Shown here piece after piece: positions 30,246 to 40,205 of a DNA stretch of 52,500 nt. The notes beneath the pieces were generated by a model. That model had not been told where the DNA came from. It ran no database searches and saw only the letters and a list, made by a program, of their open reading frames with translations. Origin of the DNA: Prorocentrum cordatum (taxonomy: Eukaryota; Sar; Dinophyceae; Prorocentrales; Prorocentraceae); NCBI GenBank assembly GCA_963575745.1, contig CAUYUJ010016360.1, forward strand, positions 167,501 through 220,000. Direction: 5' to 3'. The position numbers and the translations under genes are program-made. Within the stretch, counting starts at the first letter, position 1, and the number at the start of each line of letters is the position of its first letter.

Positions 30246-30686
30246 GTGATAAATTGCGGGGTGGGAGAGCTCGAGAGGGGGGCGAGGAGCGCCACGGGCG
30301 CTGAGTCTTCCTCGCCTCCCCGCGGCCTCCCAGTGGACGCGACCTTCCCCGACAAGGTCGCCTTCCTCCTCAGCGCCGCCCGCGGCGACGCCTTCTCGGA
30401 CGTGGTGGTCGAGGGCGCGCTGGACCTGAAGCGGCGGCGCCTCGCGGCGGCCGTCAGCGACGACGCCCTCTCGGACGTGGTGGTCGAGGACGCCCTGGCC
30501 GTGAAGCGGCAGCGCCGAGCGGCGGCCGCAGCGCCCGCGGGCCGTGGCCCTCCACGCCCCAGCAGCTGGCCACCGTTGGCCACCCGCGGGGCGCCCGCGG
30601 GCGGTCCGCCCGCCAAGCGGGCGCGGGCCAGCGCCGCGCCGCGCCTGCCCCGCGCCTCGCGAGCCGCCGAGGGCGGCGACCGCTGA
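30246..30686 (+). CDS. Candidate exon with two internal repeats
   Basis: The frame ends at TGA 30684-30686 and carries two ~24-residue repeats, DAFSDVVVEGALDLKRRRLA and DALSDVVVEDALAVKRQRRA, then a Pro/Ala/Arg-rich basic tail (PPAKRARASAAPRLPRA). The repeats are tandem at the DNA level (30388-30525). The basic clusters could be nuclear localisation signals, but the family is unknown and the start is not defined. Confidence 0.35.
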   Translation: MINCGVGELERGARSATGAESSSPPRGLPVDATFPDKVAFLLSAARGDAFSDVVVEGALDLKRRRLAAAVSDDALSDVVVEDALAVKRQRRAAAAAPAGRGPPRPSSWPPLATRGAPAGGPPAKRARASAAPRLPRASRAAEGGDR

Positions 30687-31847
30687 GCGTAAGGCACGGC
30701 GTGCGTGGCGCGCGGCGCCGCGGGCGGGGCGCGTCGGCCCGATTGACGCGTTCCCTACTGCCCTCACCCTCACCCTCCTCCTTGTCCCGCTGCTCCCCTT
30801 CGTTTCTTTCTGCTCCCTTCTGATCCCTTCTGCTCTTCTCCGCTCCCTTTTGCTCCTGCTTCTCCATCTTAGCTCCCCATCGGTTTCTCTTTCTGCTGCT
30901 GATCCTCCTCCTCCTCCTCCATTTCCTCCTCCTGCCGCCCTCTTGCTCCTGCTCATGGTCCCCCTTCCTCTCCCGCTCCTTACCCTTTTCCTCCCCCAGC
31001 CCCTGCTGCCACACTTCTTCGCGTGGGTCGCCTTCCAGAGGCCGCGGCAGTCAGAAAACGGATCCGCAGCCTGGTGACCACAACGTTGCTGTCCCGCGTT
31101 TTGGTCTGTGGCCCCGTAGCCCGGCCACCAACGACCGGTCCCGCATCCAGGTGGATCACACAGTGGTCCCGTGCTTTTTGTGGCCTTGCAGCCTGGCGGT
31201 CTCCTCCCTGCCTCCGGCCTGCGCCTGGCTTGTGCCGACCTCGGGGGCTGCCGCTGCGTGCTCGGGTGCCGCTGCATGCCCGAGTCGAGGTGGAGATGGG
31301 CCCTGCAGCGGACGGCGGTGGCGACGACATAGCCGCCAGACTGCCACGAGGGCACACCAGTTCATGGAACCAGAAGTAGAACCCCCAAAGTGCGGAGGAG
31401 GAGGAGGAGGCGGAGGAGGAGGAGGAGCAGGAGGAGGAGGAGGAGCAGGAGGAGGAGGAGGAGGAGGAGGAGGAGGAGGAGGAGGAACATACTGATCCGT
31501 GTGTTCCTCCCTGTCCTCCTCCTCCGCCCCTGCTCGTCCTCCGCATCCCCCTCCTGCGCTTCCGCTGTGCAGCGCCCAGCTCGGCGAGCCCAGCGTCTCC
31601 GCTCGCGCGAGCGCTCGGGCCGCGCGCGGCGGGCAGGCTGGCGGGCTCTGGACGCACCCGCGCTGGAGCGCAGCCCGTGCGGAGCAGGGGAGGACGAGGA
31701 GGAAGGGGAGCCATACCTGAACTGACCTCCTCCTCCTCCGCCTGCTCCGCCTCCTCGTCCCTGTCCAGTCCTCCTCCCTGTGCTCCTCCTGCACCGCTCC
31801 TCGTCCTCTTCCCCCTCGTCCTGCCCCCCCCCCTCCCCTCACCCCTC
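30687..31847. other. Non-coding; CT-rich tract and GGA array
   Basis: 30750-31010 is pyrimidine-rich. (GGA)n at 31391-31492. 31500-31847 is again CT-rich. No gene supported. Confidence 0.5.
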
Positions 31848-31930
31848 CCTTGGCCATCGCTGAGGTGCACCTCTACGAGAGCGAGGAAGACATCCCGAGG
31901 CACCTGATCCAGTACACCCAACTCCTGGAC
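31848..31930 (+). CDS. Candidate short exon
   Basis: After a long pyrimidine tract the frame reads AIAEVHLYESEEDIPRHLIQ and YTQLLD, then C-rich low-complexity sequence. Composition suggests coding; no family recognised. Confidence 0.25.
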
Positions 31931-32141
31931 CCCCCCCCTCCTCCGAGGCAGCTTCGTGTCGTGTCGGCCCAGACCTCCGAGAAATTCGCTTTTTCAAATC
32001 GCGGAGTTTGTCCTCCACTTCGGCCCCAGGTGCCCGTTGCGGTGCCCTGGGGCCATCTGACATGGATCCGGGACGGAAGAGTACCCCCGGGGTGTGGGTC
32101 TTGAGTCCATGGGGCTGCGGACTGAAAAAAGCGATCGGAGG

Positions 32142-32385
32142 ATGTCTGGGGACGCGGCTGCGGCCCCAGCGCGGGCGTTCAAAGTTGAACGCCGCCAGTG
32201 GAACAGAACCGATCAATATGGAACGCCGCGCGATCGAGAACCCAGAATTGCGATGTTTCGATTGTTTCAACACACGGTCCCCAGAAGTCGCGACCCCTTC
32301 CCCAGGGCCGGTTTTTCATCGCGAATCGTTTTTTGCCGGCCCCATGGGCCCAGTCAGGGCTCCCAGAGGCCGAGGATTGAAAACT
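32142..32385. repeat. Dispersed repeat family P, copy 1
   Basis: Shares TCTGGGGACGCGGCTGCGGC, CAACACACGGTCCCCAGAAG and GGGCTCCCAGAGGCCGA with 36786-37031 in the same order over ~245 bp. Ends just upstream of the reverse-transcriptase fragment. Confidence 0.75.
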
Positions 32386-32883
32386 GCACCGAGACGCGTC
32401 TCCGCGCCTTCGACGCCCTGGACAGGCAGGCGCTGCTCCACGCGGTCCGCGAGGAGCTCCCCAGGCCCTGGGGAGGCTGGAGCTACTCCCCGCCCGTCAG
32501 CCCTCTTCCCAGACCCCCGACGTCATGATTTTTTCATGATGTCGACCCCCAGAGGTTTGGACCCATTCCCCAGGACCGGTTTTTCATCCCGAATCGTTTT
32601 TTGACGGTCCCGAGGCCCGGTAGGGGCCCCCAAAAGCTACAAATATGGAAAAACCTCCCGTCGTGATTTTTTCATGACTCGAGGGGGTTTGGGTTCCTGG
32701 GCAAGCAGCTGCCCGCTCGGAGAGCGGGGCGCAGCAGGGTGACCCCCCTGGGGCCTTCGCCCTTCCCCCCCCGGGCTCTCCCCGCGGGCCGCCGAGGCCG
32801 CCCTCCGCGCCACGGCGCCGACGGCGCCGACGGCGCCGTCGATCTGAGCCTCTTCTGCTTGGGCGACGGCTGCCTCGCCTCAG

Positions 32884-33041
32884 GAGGGACAAAAACACAC
32901 AGACACAAGTAATCGTCGGTTCCCCAGGAAATCTGGGAGAATATGGAAAGTGGGGAGGAAGACGAAAACCCAGAAAAGATGGGGAAAGATGGGGAATCCT
33001 GTTATTTGTGTGTATTTATTTGTGTGTCCCAGGGCCCCTTC
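32884..33041. mobile_element. TIR element family D, copy 4, inside the RT
   Basis: GAGGGACAAAAACACACAGA … GGGCCCCTT. It interrupts the retroelement right after motif C. CCTC lies on both flanks; excising the element with one CCTC puts the motif C frame in phase with the downstream EVGLRRSTGRGRCEAIPADG frame. That supports insertion into an older RT sequence. Confidence 0.8.
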
Positions 33042-33281
33042 CTCGTCTGCGACGCGCTCGCCGTGGCGGTGGGGCGCGCCTCCTCCACGTGCTCGTGGCC
33101 AACCCTTCGCCGAGGTGGGCCTCCGGCGGAGCACCGGCCGGGGCAGGTGCGAGGCGATCCCCGCGGACGGTGGCGCTGGACGGCTTCCCGCTGGGCTTCT
33201 GCTTCCGCGCCGGCCGCAGCCTCGAACTAATGGAGGATGACGATTAATAAATGACCGGGGGTCGTGTTCACGCGGCGGCGC

Positions 33282-33421
33282 CCGGGATGACGATTAGAAA
33301 AAACCGGCCGCGGGCTGGAAAACTATTTTTTTGTCGTTCTCCTCCAGTCAGAAAATTATGCAGAAATAGCAGAAGACTATTTTAATCGTTCTCTCCTTTT
33401 TAAAATTAATCGTCATCCCGC
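33282..33421. mobile_element. AT-rich TIR element family Q, inside the RT
   Basis: Left CGGGATGACGATTAGAAAAA and right (inverse) TTTTAAAATTAATCGTCATC form ~22-bp termini. The interior (TTTTTTGTCGTTCTCC, AAGACTATTTTAATCG) is AT-rich, unlike its neighbours. GGATGACGATTAAT also occurs just to the left (33235-33248). Confidence 0.75.
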
Positions 33422-34061
33422 ATTACTCGGCGCGCCAGTGGGGGGCGCGGACCTCTGCGCGGAGCGCACAAAAGCAGCGGATCGCGAGCACCACCATGCT
33501 GCAGGAAGCTCTGGGGGCGCTCGAAAACGCACGCGTCGTTTCGCATCTGCTGCGACAGCGAGCATCCTTGTGCAAGCTGGGCTACTCGGCGCGGGCGGTG
33601 CCGCCCACCGCGCACACCGCCTCCCTATTGGTCATGGGCGACGCTGTCCTGGCCTGCCCGGAGCAACTGAGCGGCTGCGCGGCAGGCCCAGCTCAAACAC
33701 AACAAGGGAGGGATCGGTCTGCGCTCCGCCGCAAAACGCGCCGTCACCGCCGCCTGCATCGGTGCCCGAGCGAAGAGCACCGACCTCTGCTGTCGTCTCT
33801 TCCCTGGCAACTCCTACGACCGCGACGAGGGTAGCCTGGCGGCGGCGGCGTAGGCCCGCAACGCAGTTGGCGTGACGCCGACCGGGTGATGTTTGACTAC
33901 GAGCGGCACAGCGACCACACGGCCCTGTCCGACGCGGCGGACATCGCCGCGCTCGACGGGCCGACTTCACCCTGGCCGGCAAGGCGCTCTCTAACGGTTC
34001 GAGCCCCCCCCCTCTCCTCGCCGCCGCAACGACCCCCCTCCCCCCCACTCCGGATGGGGGA

Positions 34062-35160
34062 CTGGTGGGGACAGTGGTGGCGGGGATAGTGGTGGGCAGC
34101 GGGGACAAGGGGGGCAGTCGTGGGGAAACTGGGGACAGCGGGACAGTGGTGGGGACTGGGGGCAGTGGTGGGGACAATGGTGACAGTGCGGCAGTGATGG
34201 GGACAGTGGTGGGGACAGCGGTGGGAGCAGTGGGGACAGTGCAACAGTGATGGATATGGGACAGGGACAGTAGTGGGGACGGTGGTGGTGGGGACGGTGG
34301 TGAGGGGACAGTGGGACAATGGTGGGGACAGCGGGGGCAGTGGGGCAGTGGTGGAGAGTGTGGTGGGGACAAAAGTGATGGCGGTGGTGAGGACAGTGGT
34401 GGGACAATGGGACAGTGGCACTGGGGACAGTGGCGGGGACAGCACGGACACTGGGACAGTGGTGGGGGCACTGGGGGCAGTGGGACAGCACAGTGGGACA
34501 CCGGCGGGGACAGTGGGGACAGTGGGACAGTGGTGGGGCACTGTCTGGGACCGTGGTGGTGACAGTGGCGGGGGCAGTGGCAGTGGGGACAGTGCGACAG
34601 TGGTGGGGGCACTGGTGGGGACAGTGTCGGGAACAGTGGGGGCAGTGGGACAGTGGTGGGGACAGTGGTGACAGTAGTTGCAAAGGGACAGTGGGACAGT
34701 GGCAGGGACAGATGGGACAGTAGGACAGTAGGGACAGAAGGGACAGTGGGACAGTGGTGGGGACGGTGGTGGAGGGGACAGTGGTGAGGGCGATGGGCAG
34801 GACGTTGGTGGGACAATGGGCCAGTGGTACAGTGGGGGCAGTCGTGGTGAGACTAGGGACAGTGGGACAGAGGTGGGAACAGCGGGGACAGTGGGACAGC
34901 ATAATGGGACAGCGGCGGGGACACCAGGGACAGTGGGACAGTTGCGGGGACAGTGGGGACAGTGGGATTGTGGTGGGGACAGTAGGGAAAGTGGGCAGAG
35001 GGGGACCGTGGTGGGGACAGTGGTGAAACAGTGGGGACAGAGCGACATTGGTGGGTTCGCTGGCGGGGACAGTGGGGACAGTGGTGGGGACGGTGGGACA
35101 GTGGTGGGGACACTTGGGACAGTGGGACAGTGGTGGGGACGCTGGTGGTGGAGTCAGTGA
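34062..35160 (+). repeat. GGGACAGTGGGACAGTGGT minisatellite, 1.1 kb
   Basis: Dozens of GGGACAGTGG/GGGGACAGTGGTG units with little interruption. It splits the retroelement between its thumb-region and C-terminal-domain remnants. The long His/Cys/Pro-rich minus-strand ORFs and Gly/Thr-rich plus-strand ORFs across it are artefacts. Confidence 0.9.
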
Positions 35161-36010
35161 TGTAAGGGCGGTGGTGAGGACGGTGGTGGGGACCCGTTCC
35201 CCCCTCGGTTTTCCGGGGGGGCGGGGGGGGGGTCGGGGAGGGGTTTGCTTGGAGAGGTGGAGGGGTGGGGGTTCGAGCAGGGAGGGGGATTTTCCGGGGG
35301 GGGGTTGGGCCCCTGGGCTCCTGAGGAAGAGGGGGGGGGGAATTTTTCACAGCAGAGTGGTGGTGATGGAGATGGGCGTTTTCTGCGACCACGCCCAGGT
35401 CTGCGTTTTCTGCCCGACCGGACCAAGCGCCACAACGCTTTGCGCAATTCTTCGACGCCCTGGCCGCTGGCCACGCTGAGGCGGAGTTGGAACGCCCGAG
35501 GCTGCTACCCCCGCGCCCCGCCGGAGAGGCCACCCCCGGAGGTGAGCAGGGCGGGCCCCAAGTGGGCGGTAACGACCGCCGCCCCGCCGACGTTTACCTG
35601 CCCAGGTGGCGCAACGGCACGGCGGCAGCATGGGACTTTGCCGCCACGTCTGGGATGCGCGCTGATGTCCTCGCCGCTGCGGCCGCTTCGTTAAGTGCGC
35701 CGACGGAGCGCCACGAGGAGTTCAAAAAGCAGCGCCAGGACACCGCGCGGCAGTGCGCGGCGCAGATTTTCACTTTCCTCCCCATGGTGGTGGAAGCTCA
35801 CGGCGGCGGGTGGGCCCGCGAGGCACGCAGGGCTTTCGGAATCCTGGCCACACAGGTGGCGGACGCCACAGGGGAAGACGCCACTGTTGTAGCGGACCAA
35901 CACGCCCAGCGACTCTCGATCTCCCCGCATGGGGAGGACGCGCGGGCGGTGTTGCGACGCCTCCTGACGCAGTTTGGAGGGGCGGGGTGGCCGCGGCCAC
36001 GGCGGCCCCC

Positions 36011-36785
36011 GTGGTGGGCGCCGTGCGCGGCCTTCCCGGCGCTGCTTATAGCGCCCCCCCCCATCCCCCTTCAGGCTGGCTGGGCGGCATGCGCGCTGCT
36101 CCCCCCCCCCGGGCCCCTCCGCCGGCCGCCCCTTCTTCGGCGGGGCGGCAGATGGATCCCGCAGAGGGCAGCCCCCACCAGACCGCAGCGTGCTGGGTTC
36201 GGCAACGCGCCCCAAGACAATCCCGACGCTCTCCCCGACGCCTTTCCCGACGCCCAGCCCCGCGCCATGCCCCACGCCCTGCCCTTCGCCCAGCCCCACT
36301 CCAGCACGACGAACCCGACGAGCCCGACAACCGCCACCCACTCCAGCACTAGCGTCGCCGCCGCATTGTCCGTAGCCTCGTCGCGGGAGGCCCTTCTCAC
36401 CTGGCCCCTGCTCTGGCCCGTCTGCTTGCGGTTGCTCCCCTCTCCCTCCTCGTCTCCCGTCCTCTCTCTCCCTCGCCTTCTCCTCCCTCGTTCCCTGCTT
36501 GCTGTCTCCCTCTGTCCCTTCCCGCCTGCCCGCCCGTTTGCTTCGCCCCGCCGGTCCTGGCCTCCCGCCTGCGCGCTTGCCTTCGTCAGTTTGCTTTTCG
36601 TTCCCTTTCCCTCTCTCCGTCGCCGCGCAGCGCAGATTGCCAGGAGCCGGCGGCTCCGGCCAAGGTGCCTCCGACACCTGTTGTTGGCCTCCATCTCACT
36701 CTTTCGGGCCGTGTGTTTTTGTTTTTCTCCAGATGCCGACATCTTCGGCCTCGGCGCGCCGAGGCGGGCGAGAAGATCCTTGCCG
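36011..36785. other. Non-coding; CT-rich
   Basis: 36210-36330 contains repeated GACGCC/CCAGCCCC words; 36420-36640 is pyrimidine-rich. The frame from the retroelement stays open but has no recognisable domain after ~36000. Confidence 0.5.
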
Positions 36786-37031
36786 GAGGAAGTCTGGGGA
36801 CGCGGCTGCGGCCCCAGCGCGGGCGTTCAAGGTGGAACGCCGCCGGTAGATCAGGACCGGCCGATGTGGAACGCTGCGCCATCGAAGAGCCAGATATGCG
36901 AGGTTCGATTGCTGCAACACACGGTCCCCAGAAGTCGCGACCCCTGCCCCAGGCCCGGCTGTTCGTCGCGAGTCGTTTTCTGACGGTCCTTGGGCCCAGT
37001 ACGGGCTCCCAGAGGCCGAACAATGGTAAAA
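36786..37031. repeat. Dispersed repeat family P, copy 2
   Basis: Second copy of 32142-32385. Both copies end with the CCAGAAGTCGCGACCCC/GGCCGGTTTTTCATCG hairpin-type sequence. Confidence 0.75.
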
Positions 37032-37114
37032 ACAACACGGCGCGTTTTGTTTTTACAGGGCGTGTGTGTCTGGGAAACCGCCAGTCGCTGACGGCTGAAC
37101 GTTCCACGCGGTGT

Positions 37115-37280
37115 CAAACACGCAAGGCCGACGTCGTCCCGGCACGAGCCCGCCGCACCCTCCGCGAGGAGGAGGTCGGACGGCTCATCGGCCGGTGGAG
37201 GTCGGCCGGACCCCTTGCTGCGATGGTGCGAGGTCCTGTGCCCTCGACCTCTTTCCTCCGTACCTTGCATGGTCCATGTC
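37115..37280 (+). other. Possible exon
   Basis: Frame reads RTLREEEVGRLIGRWRSAG and PLAAMVRGPVPSTSFLRTL; coding-like but unrecognised, no clear splice sites. Confidence 0.18.
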
Positions 37281-37845
37281 ATGTAGAAGGTGCAAAGGCT
37301 TACAACCCCTCGGGGTGTGCGTATGAGTCGTGAGAGTTGTCCGTGGGCTTCCCGTGGATGCATCAACTCAAGTTATCTGTGTGCTGCCACGGTTCACCCT
37401 ATACGTTGTCCTGTGGTGGGTCTGGTGAGACGGGGTCATCAACGCTGTCGCCCCGTGCGTGATGGGCACGGCCGCCGCTGAGCCGAGCGCGGCCCCAGCG
37501 CGAGGGCGCGAGGGCCGCCCGTGATGTCCTCACGAGTTGCGGAGGAGGAGGCCATGGGAGCGCGTCTCTCTCGCCGTGGCCCCGGACATCCGGCGGTTCG
37601 AAGGAAGCGAGGCGGAGGTTTTTTATCGTTGCCGGCCTCTCGGGGCCTGTGCCCGGCCTCGGGGCCATGAGAAAACGCTTCGGGATGAGAAACCGGCTCC
37701 GGGGAAGTGGTCCAGAGGTCGGCCGGGCCCTTTGTCTCGAACACGAACGATTGAGGCACCGAATGTCCGGAGCGTCTTCATCAGTATCGGAGGAGGAGGA
37801 GGAGGAGGAGGAGGAGGCCGCGGGAGTCTAGGCCTCCCAGCTGGG

Positions 37846-38190
37846 GTTGGAGTAGATGGGATCGGAGGATCGCGCCGTATCGCCGATGCGTCACCGATGC
37901 GGCCCGATGTGGAGCACGATTTTTCTCCGCGCCGATGCAGCGCTGACGTCGCCGATGTGTCGCCGATGCATCGGTTCCGAGGTGGCCCAGCATTTCGTTC
38001 TGGCCAGCAGGAAGGGGGGGCAGGTTCGAGGTGCTGGGCTCGACAAGGTTCTTTGCCCTTTTCGACCTCTGGGGGCCGTCTTCGGGCCCCGGGACCGTCA
38101 GAAACGGCTTCCGGGTGGAAGACTTCACCAGGTTGACCCCGGGAGGCGTTCGGGCACCGATTTTGAAGGAATTTGCTTTCATCCTCCCCC
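37846..38190. repeat. Composite repeat with ATCGGCGATG iterons, copy 1
   Basis: GGAGTAGATGGGATCGGAGG then several GCCGATGCG/TCGCCGATG iterons (37872-37975), followed by a CCGGGACCGTCAGAAACGGC hairpin-type unit (38040-38180). The same two parts recur at 40206-40640, the second part in inverse orientation. Confidence 0.65.
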
Positions 38191-38692
38191 TCTTGACCGG
38201 ATGTCTCGGGGCCCAAGCAGCTCAGGCCCCCCCCCTGGCCGCCTCTCCATAGGCCGCGGGAGCGCGCCCCGCTTAGCATGAAGGAGACAGGGGGTCCCGA
38301 GGGAGCTCGGCTGTGCCCCGAGGGGTCGCACCGTCTGCGGGCTCCCGCGGTCCTCTCTCCAGGCCCCGGGGCGGTCAGCATGACCGCCAAGGATGGAACT
38401 GGGGAGGAGTGAAGGGGCCCCCGAGCTGGATCGTGCGGCCCGAAATCTGGGGCCCGTCCTATACACTGTGCCCAAGGTGGCCCGGGCGTCGGAGGAGGAG
38501 GAGGAGGAGAAGGAGGAGAGGGAGAATGAGGAGGAGAGGGAGGAGGAGGAGGAGGCGCTTGGGCCTCGCAGTCCCCCCTCTCCTCCCCTCATCCCCCCTC
38601 CTCTCCTTCTCCCCTCTCCTCCCTTTGCATCTCTCCCTCTGCCGTGCCCCGCCGACACGCCGCCCTCGCGCGCTCGCGTCCCAGAAGCCCAG
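38191..38692. other. Non-coding; GGA array
   Basis: (GGA)n at 38491-38560 followed by a CT-rich tract leading to the next candidate exon. Upstream ORF extension reads poly-Glu and Pro-rich and is not counted as coding. Confidence 0.5.
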
Positions 38693-38815
38693 GACGCAAT
38701 GTATCCGATGATCAAGGTGGACGCCGTGTTCGTGAGGGCGTCGTTCGGGGCGCCCGCCATCGACTTCCTGAGCAAGGCGCCCGTGGCGCATGCCCGCCCC
38801 CCTGAGGACACATGA
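38693..38815 (+). CDS. Candidate exon, unknown protein
   Basis: After a pyrimidine-rich stretch and CCCAG, reads DAMYPMIKVDAVFVRASFGA then PAIDFLSKAPVAHARPPEDT and TGA. The sequence is clearly protein-like and short for a terminal exon; the true donor may lie before the stop. The next candidate, 38830-38940, could be its continuation. Family not recognised. Confidence 0.35.
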   Translation, partial: DAMYPMIKVDAVFVRASFGAPAIDFLSKAPVAHARPPEDT

Positions 38816-38829
38816 CAAGGTGATTTTTC

Positions 38830-38940
38830 CGGAGGTTGAGGAGAACCCTCTCCGCCGAGTCGATCCGCGAACTGCCACTCTTCGGCCCTCGAGAGGGCGT
38901 CGCGGCCGCATGTCTCCAGCGGGCCTGCGCCCACTGGATC
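38830..38940 (+). CDS. Candidate terminal exon, unknown protein
   Basis: Reads RLRRTLSAESIRELPLFGP then REGVAAACLQRACAHWI and TGA. Charged and hydrophobic residues alternate as in a folded protein. It follows the candidate exon at 38693 and precedes element D copy 5. Exact start unknown. Confidence 0.3.
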
Positions 38941-38993
38941 TGATCCCGTGTCGGCTTTCATTGAAGAGTGCTCTGCTAAAGTGCACTCTTCAG

Positions 38994-39158
38994 GAGGGAA
39001 AGAAACACACACACAGACACAATTAACCTGCGACTCCCCAGAACATATAGGGAAATATAGGAAGTGGGGGGGGGAATACAAAAACCTAGAAAATATGGGA
39101 AACTATGGGGCATCTGTTTATATGTGTGTATTTATTTGTGTGTCCCAGGGCCCCTTCA
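38994..39158. mobile_element. TIR element family D, copy 5
   Basis: GAGGGAAAGAAACACACACA … CAGGGCCCCTTCA with AATATAGGAAGTGGG core. Confidence 0.85.
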
Positions 39159-39627
39159 ATTCTGTCCACCCCCTGCAGCTCGCCTCGGCACGCAGCACCC
39201 TTCGTGGCCGCGGACACGCCGTCCGCGTCTGGCCCCCGCAGGGCAGAGCCGCGAGCCGGGGCGCGCTTCCTCTGACCTCTTGGAGCTCCCTGCAGCCAGC
39301 CAGCAGTCAGAGAGTCGACTACACGCAAGAGCGACCCTTCGCTGGAGTGACCTTTGGTGCGGGCTCATCGGGCTCCCGCCGATCGCCGAGCACGATGCGA
39401 CATAAGCGGCCCACGCCCTTGGGTTTGGCTCCCTCGCGCCCCCATGCGGCGCCTGCTGGAATTGGCGAGGCGGACAGCCAGCCGATCGGGGGTCCGGGGG
39501 AGGGGCGGGGGCAGTTTCTGAATGCTCATCCCCAGCCCGTCGTTCCTCCATCCTCGCCCTGGAGAGCGAAAGGGCCGAGGGGCTGGTTCGAGCCAAGCAT
39601 GTGCGACAACGGGTGAACTTGGTTCAG
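39159..39627. other. Non-coding; half copy of element F
   Basis: 39323-39370 matches the left end of element F (CGCAAGAGCGACCCTTCGCT … TGGTGCGGGC). No gene supported. Confidence 0.4.
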
Positions 39628-39786
39628 GTTGGCAAAAAACACACAGACACAACCAATCGTCGATTCCCAGGAAAATATAGGAAAATATGGGAAGTGGGGG
39701 GGAGGCAAAAAACCGAGAAAATATAGGAACAGTTGGGGAATCCGGTTATTTGTGTGAATTTATTTGTGTGTCCCAGGGCCCCTTCC
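39628..39786. mobile_element. TIR element family D, copy 6
   Basis: Slightly diverged left end (GTTGGCAAAAAACACACAGA), right end CAGGGCCCCTTC. About 470 bp from copy 5, same orientation. Confidence 0.85.
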
Positions 39787-40205
39787 TTTGGTGGATGGCC
39801 AGTCAAAGCGAGTGCGACCCCACGGCGTGGCGGGCGCGCCCAGTCCCCGGGTGGAGCGCGCGCTGACGCGCCAAGACAATCGGCCGAGCGCTCTGCAGGC
39901 GAAGGACGCCTGGCGGCGCCAAGGCGGAGTTGGGCCGTTGCTTGGTGCTCGTGCCCTCTGTTTGCGTCTCGCATGTCTGGCTCTCGCGCAGGGGGGGGTC
40001 TCGGCCTCCCATATTCGGGGGCGGCAAAGAGGGGGGTGATGACCAGGGGGGGGGATATCATGGCGGGGGCCATGATATTTCCCCAGATTTTATGGCGCCT
40101 CTTCTTATTTCATTACGTCCCTGGCCCCCCCGCTGGGCCGCGCACATGACGCCGGTCATGATCTGCACCCCCCCTCTTGGACACCCTCCTCTTGGCCGCT
40201 CCCGA
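39787..40205. other. Non-coding
   Basis: No gene supported. 40045-40080 has GATATCATGGCGGGGGCCATGATAT, an inverted motif. Confidence 0.4.

Larger units (their letters stand above)
32385..36010 (+). pseudogene. Degenerate non-LTR retrotransposon reverse transcriptase and C-terminal domain
   Basis: Fragments in order, different frames: 32390-32500 AFDALDRQALLHAVREELP (RT motif A region); 32720-32765 GAQQGDPPGAFAL (motif B, usually GVQQGDPLGP); 32841-32880 FCLGDGCLA (motif C, normally YxDD, so the second catalytic Asp is replaced by Gly); 33110-33180 VGLRRSTGRGRCEAIPADG; 33500-33610 SHLLRQRASLCKLGYSARAV; 33686-33853 LKHNKGGIGLRSAAKRA, closed by a TAG; 35410-35440 DRTKRHNAL; 35570-36000 DRRPADVYLPRW, FTFLPMVVEAHGGGW. 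This order matches LINE-like elements I recall from dinoflagellates. Frameshifts, stops, TIR elements at 32884 and 33282 and a minisatellite at 34062-35160 break it. It cannot make a working enzyme. Confidence 0.8.

Noticed and set aside
33632-35533. Several long minus-strand Pro/His/Cys-rich ORFs
   Set aside because: They translate the complement of the GGGACAGTGG minisatellite; no independent coding signal.
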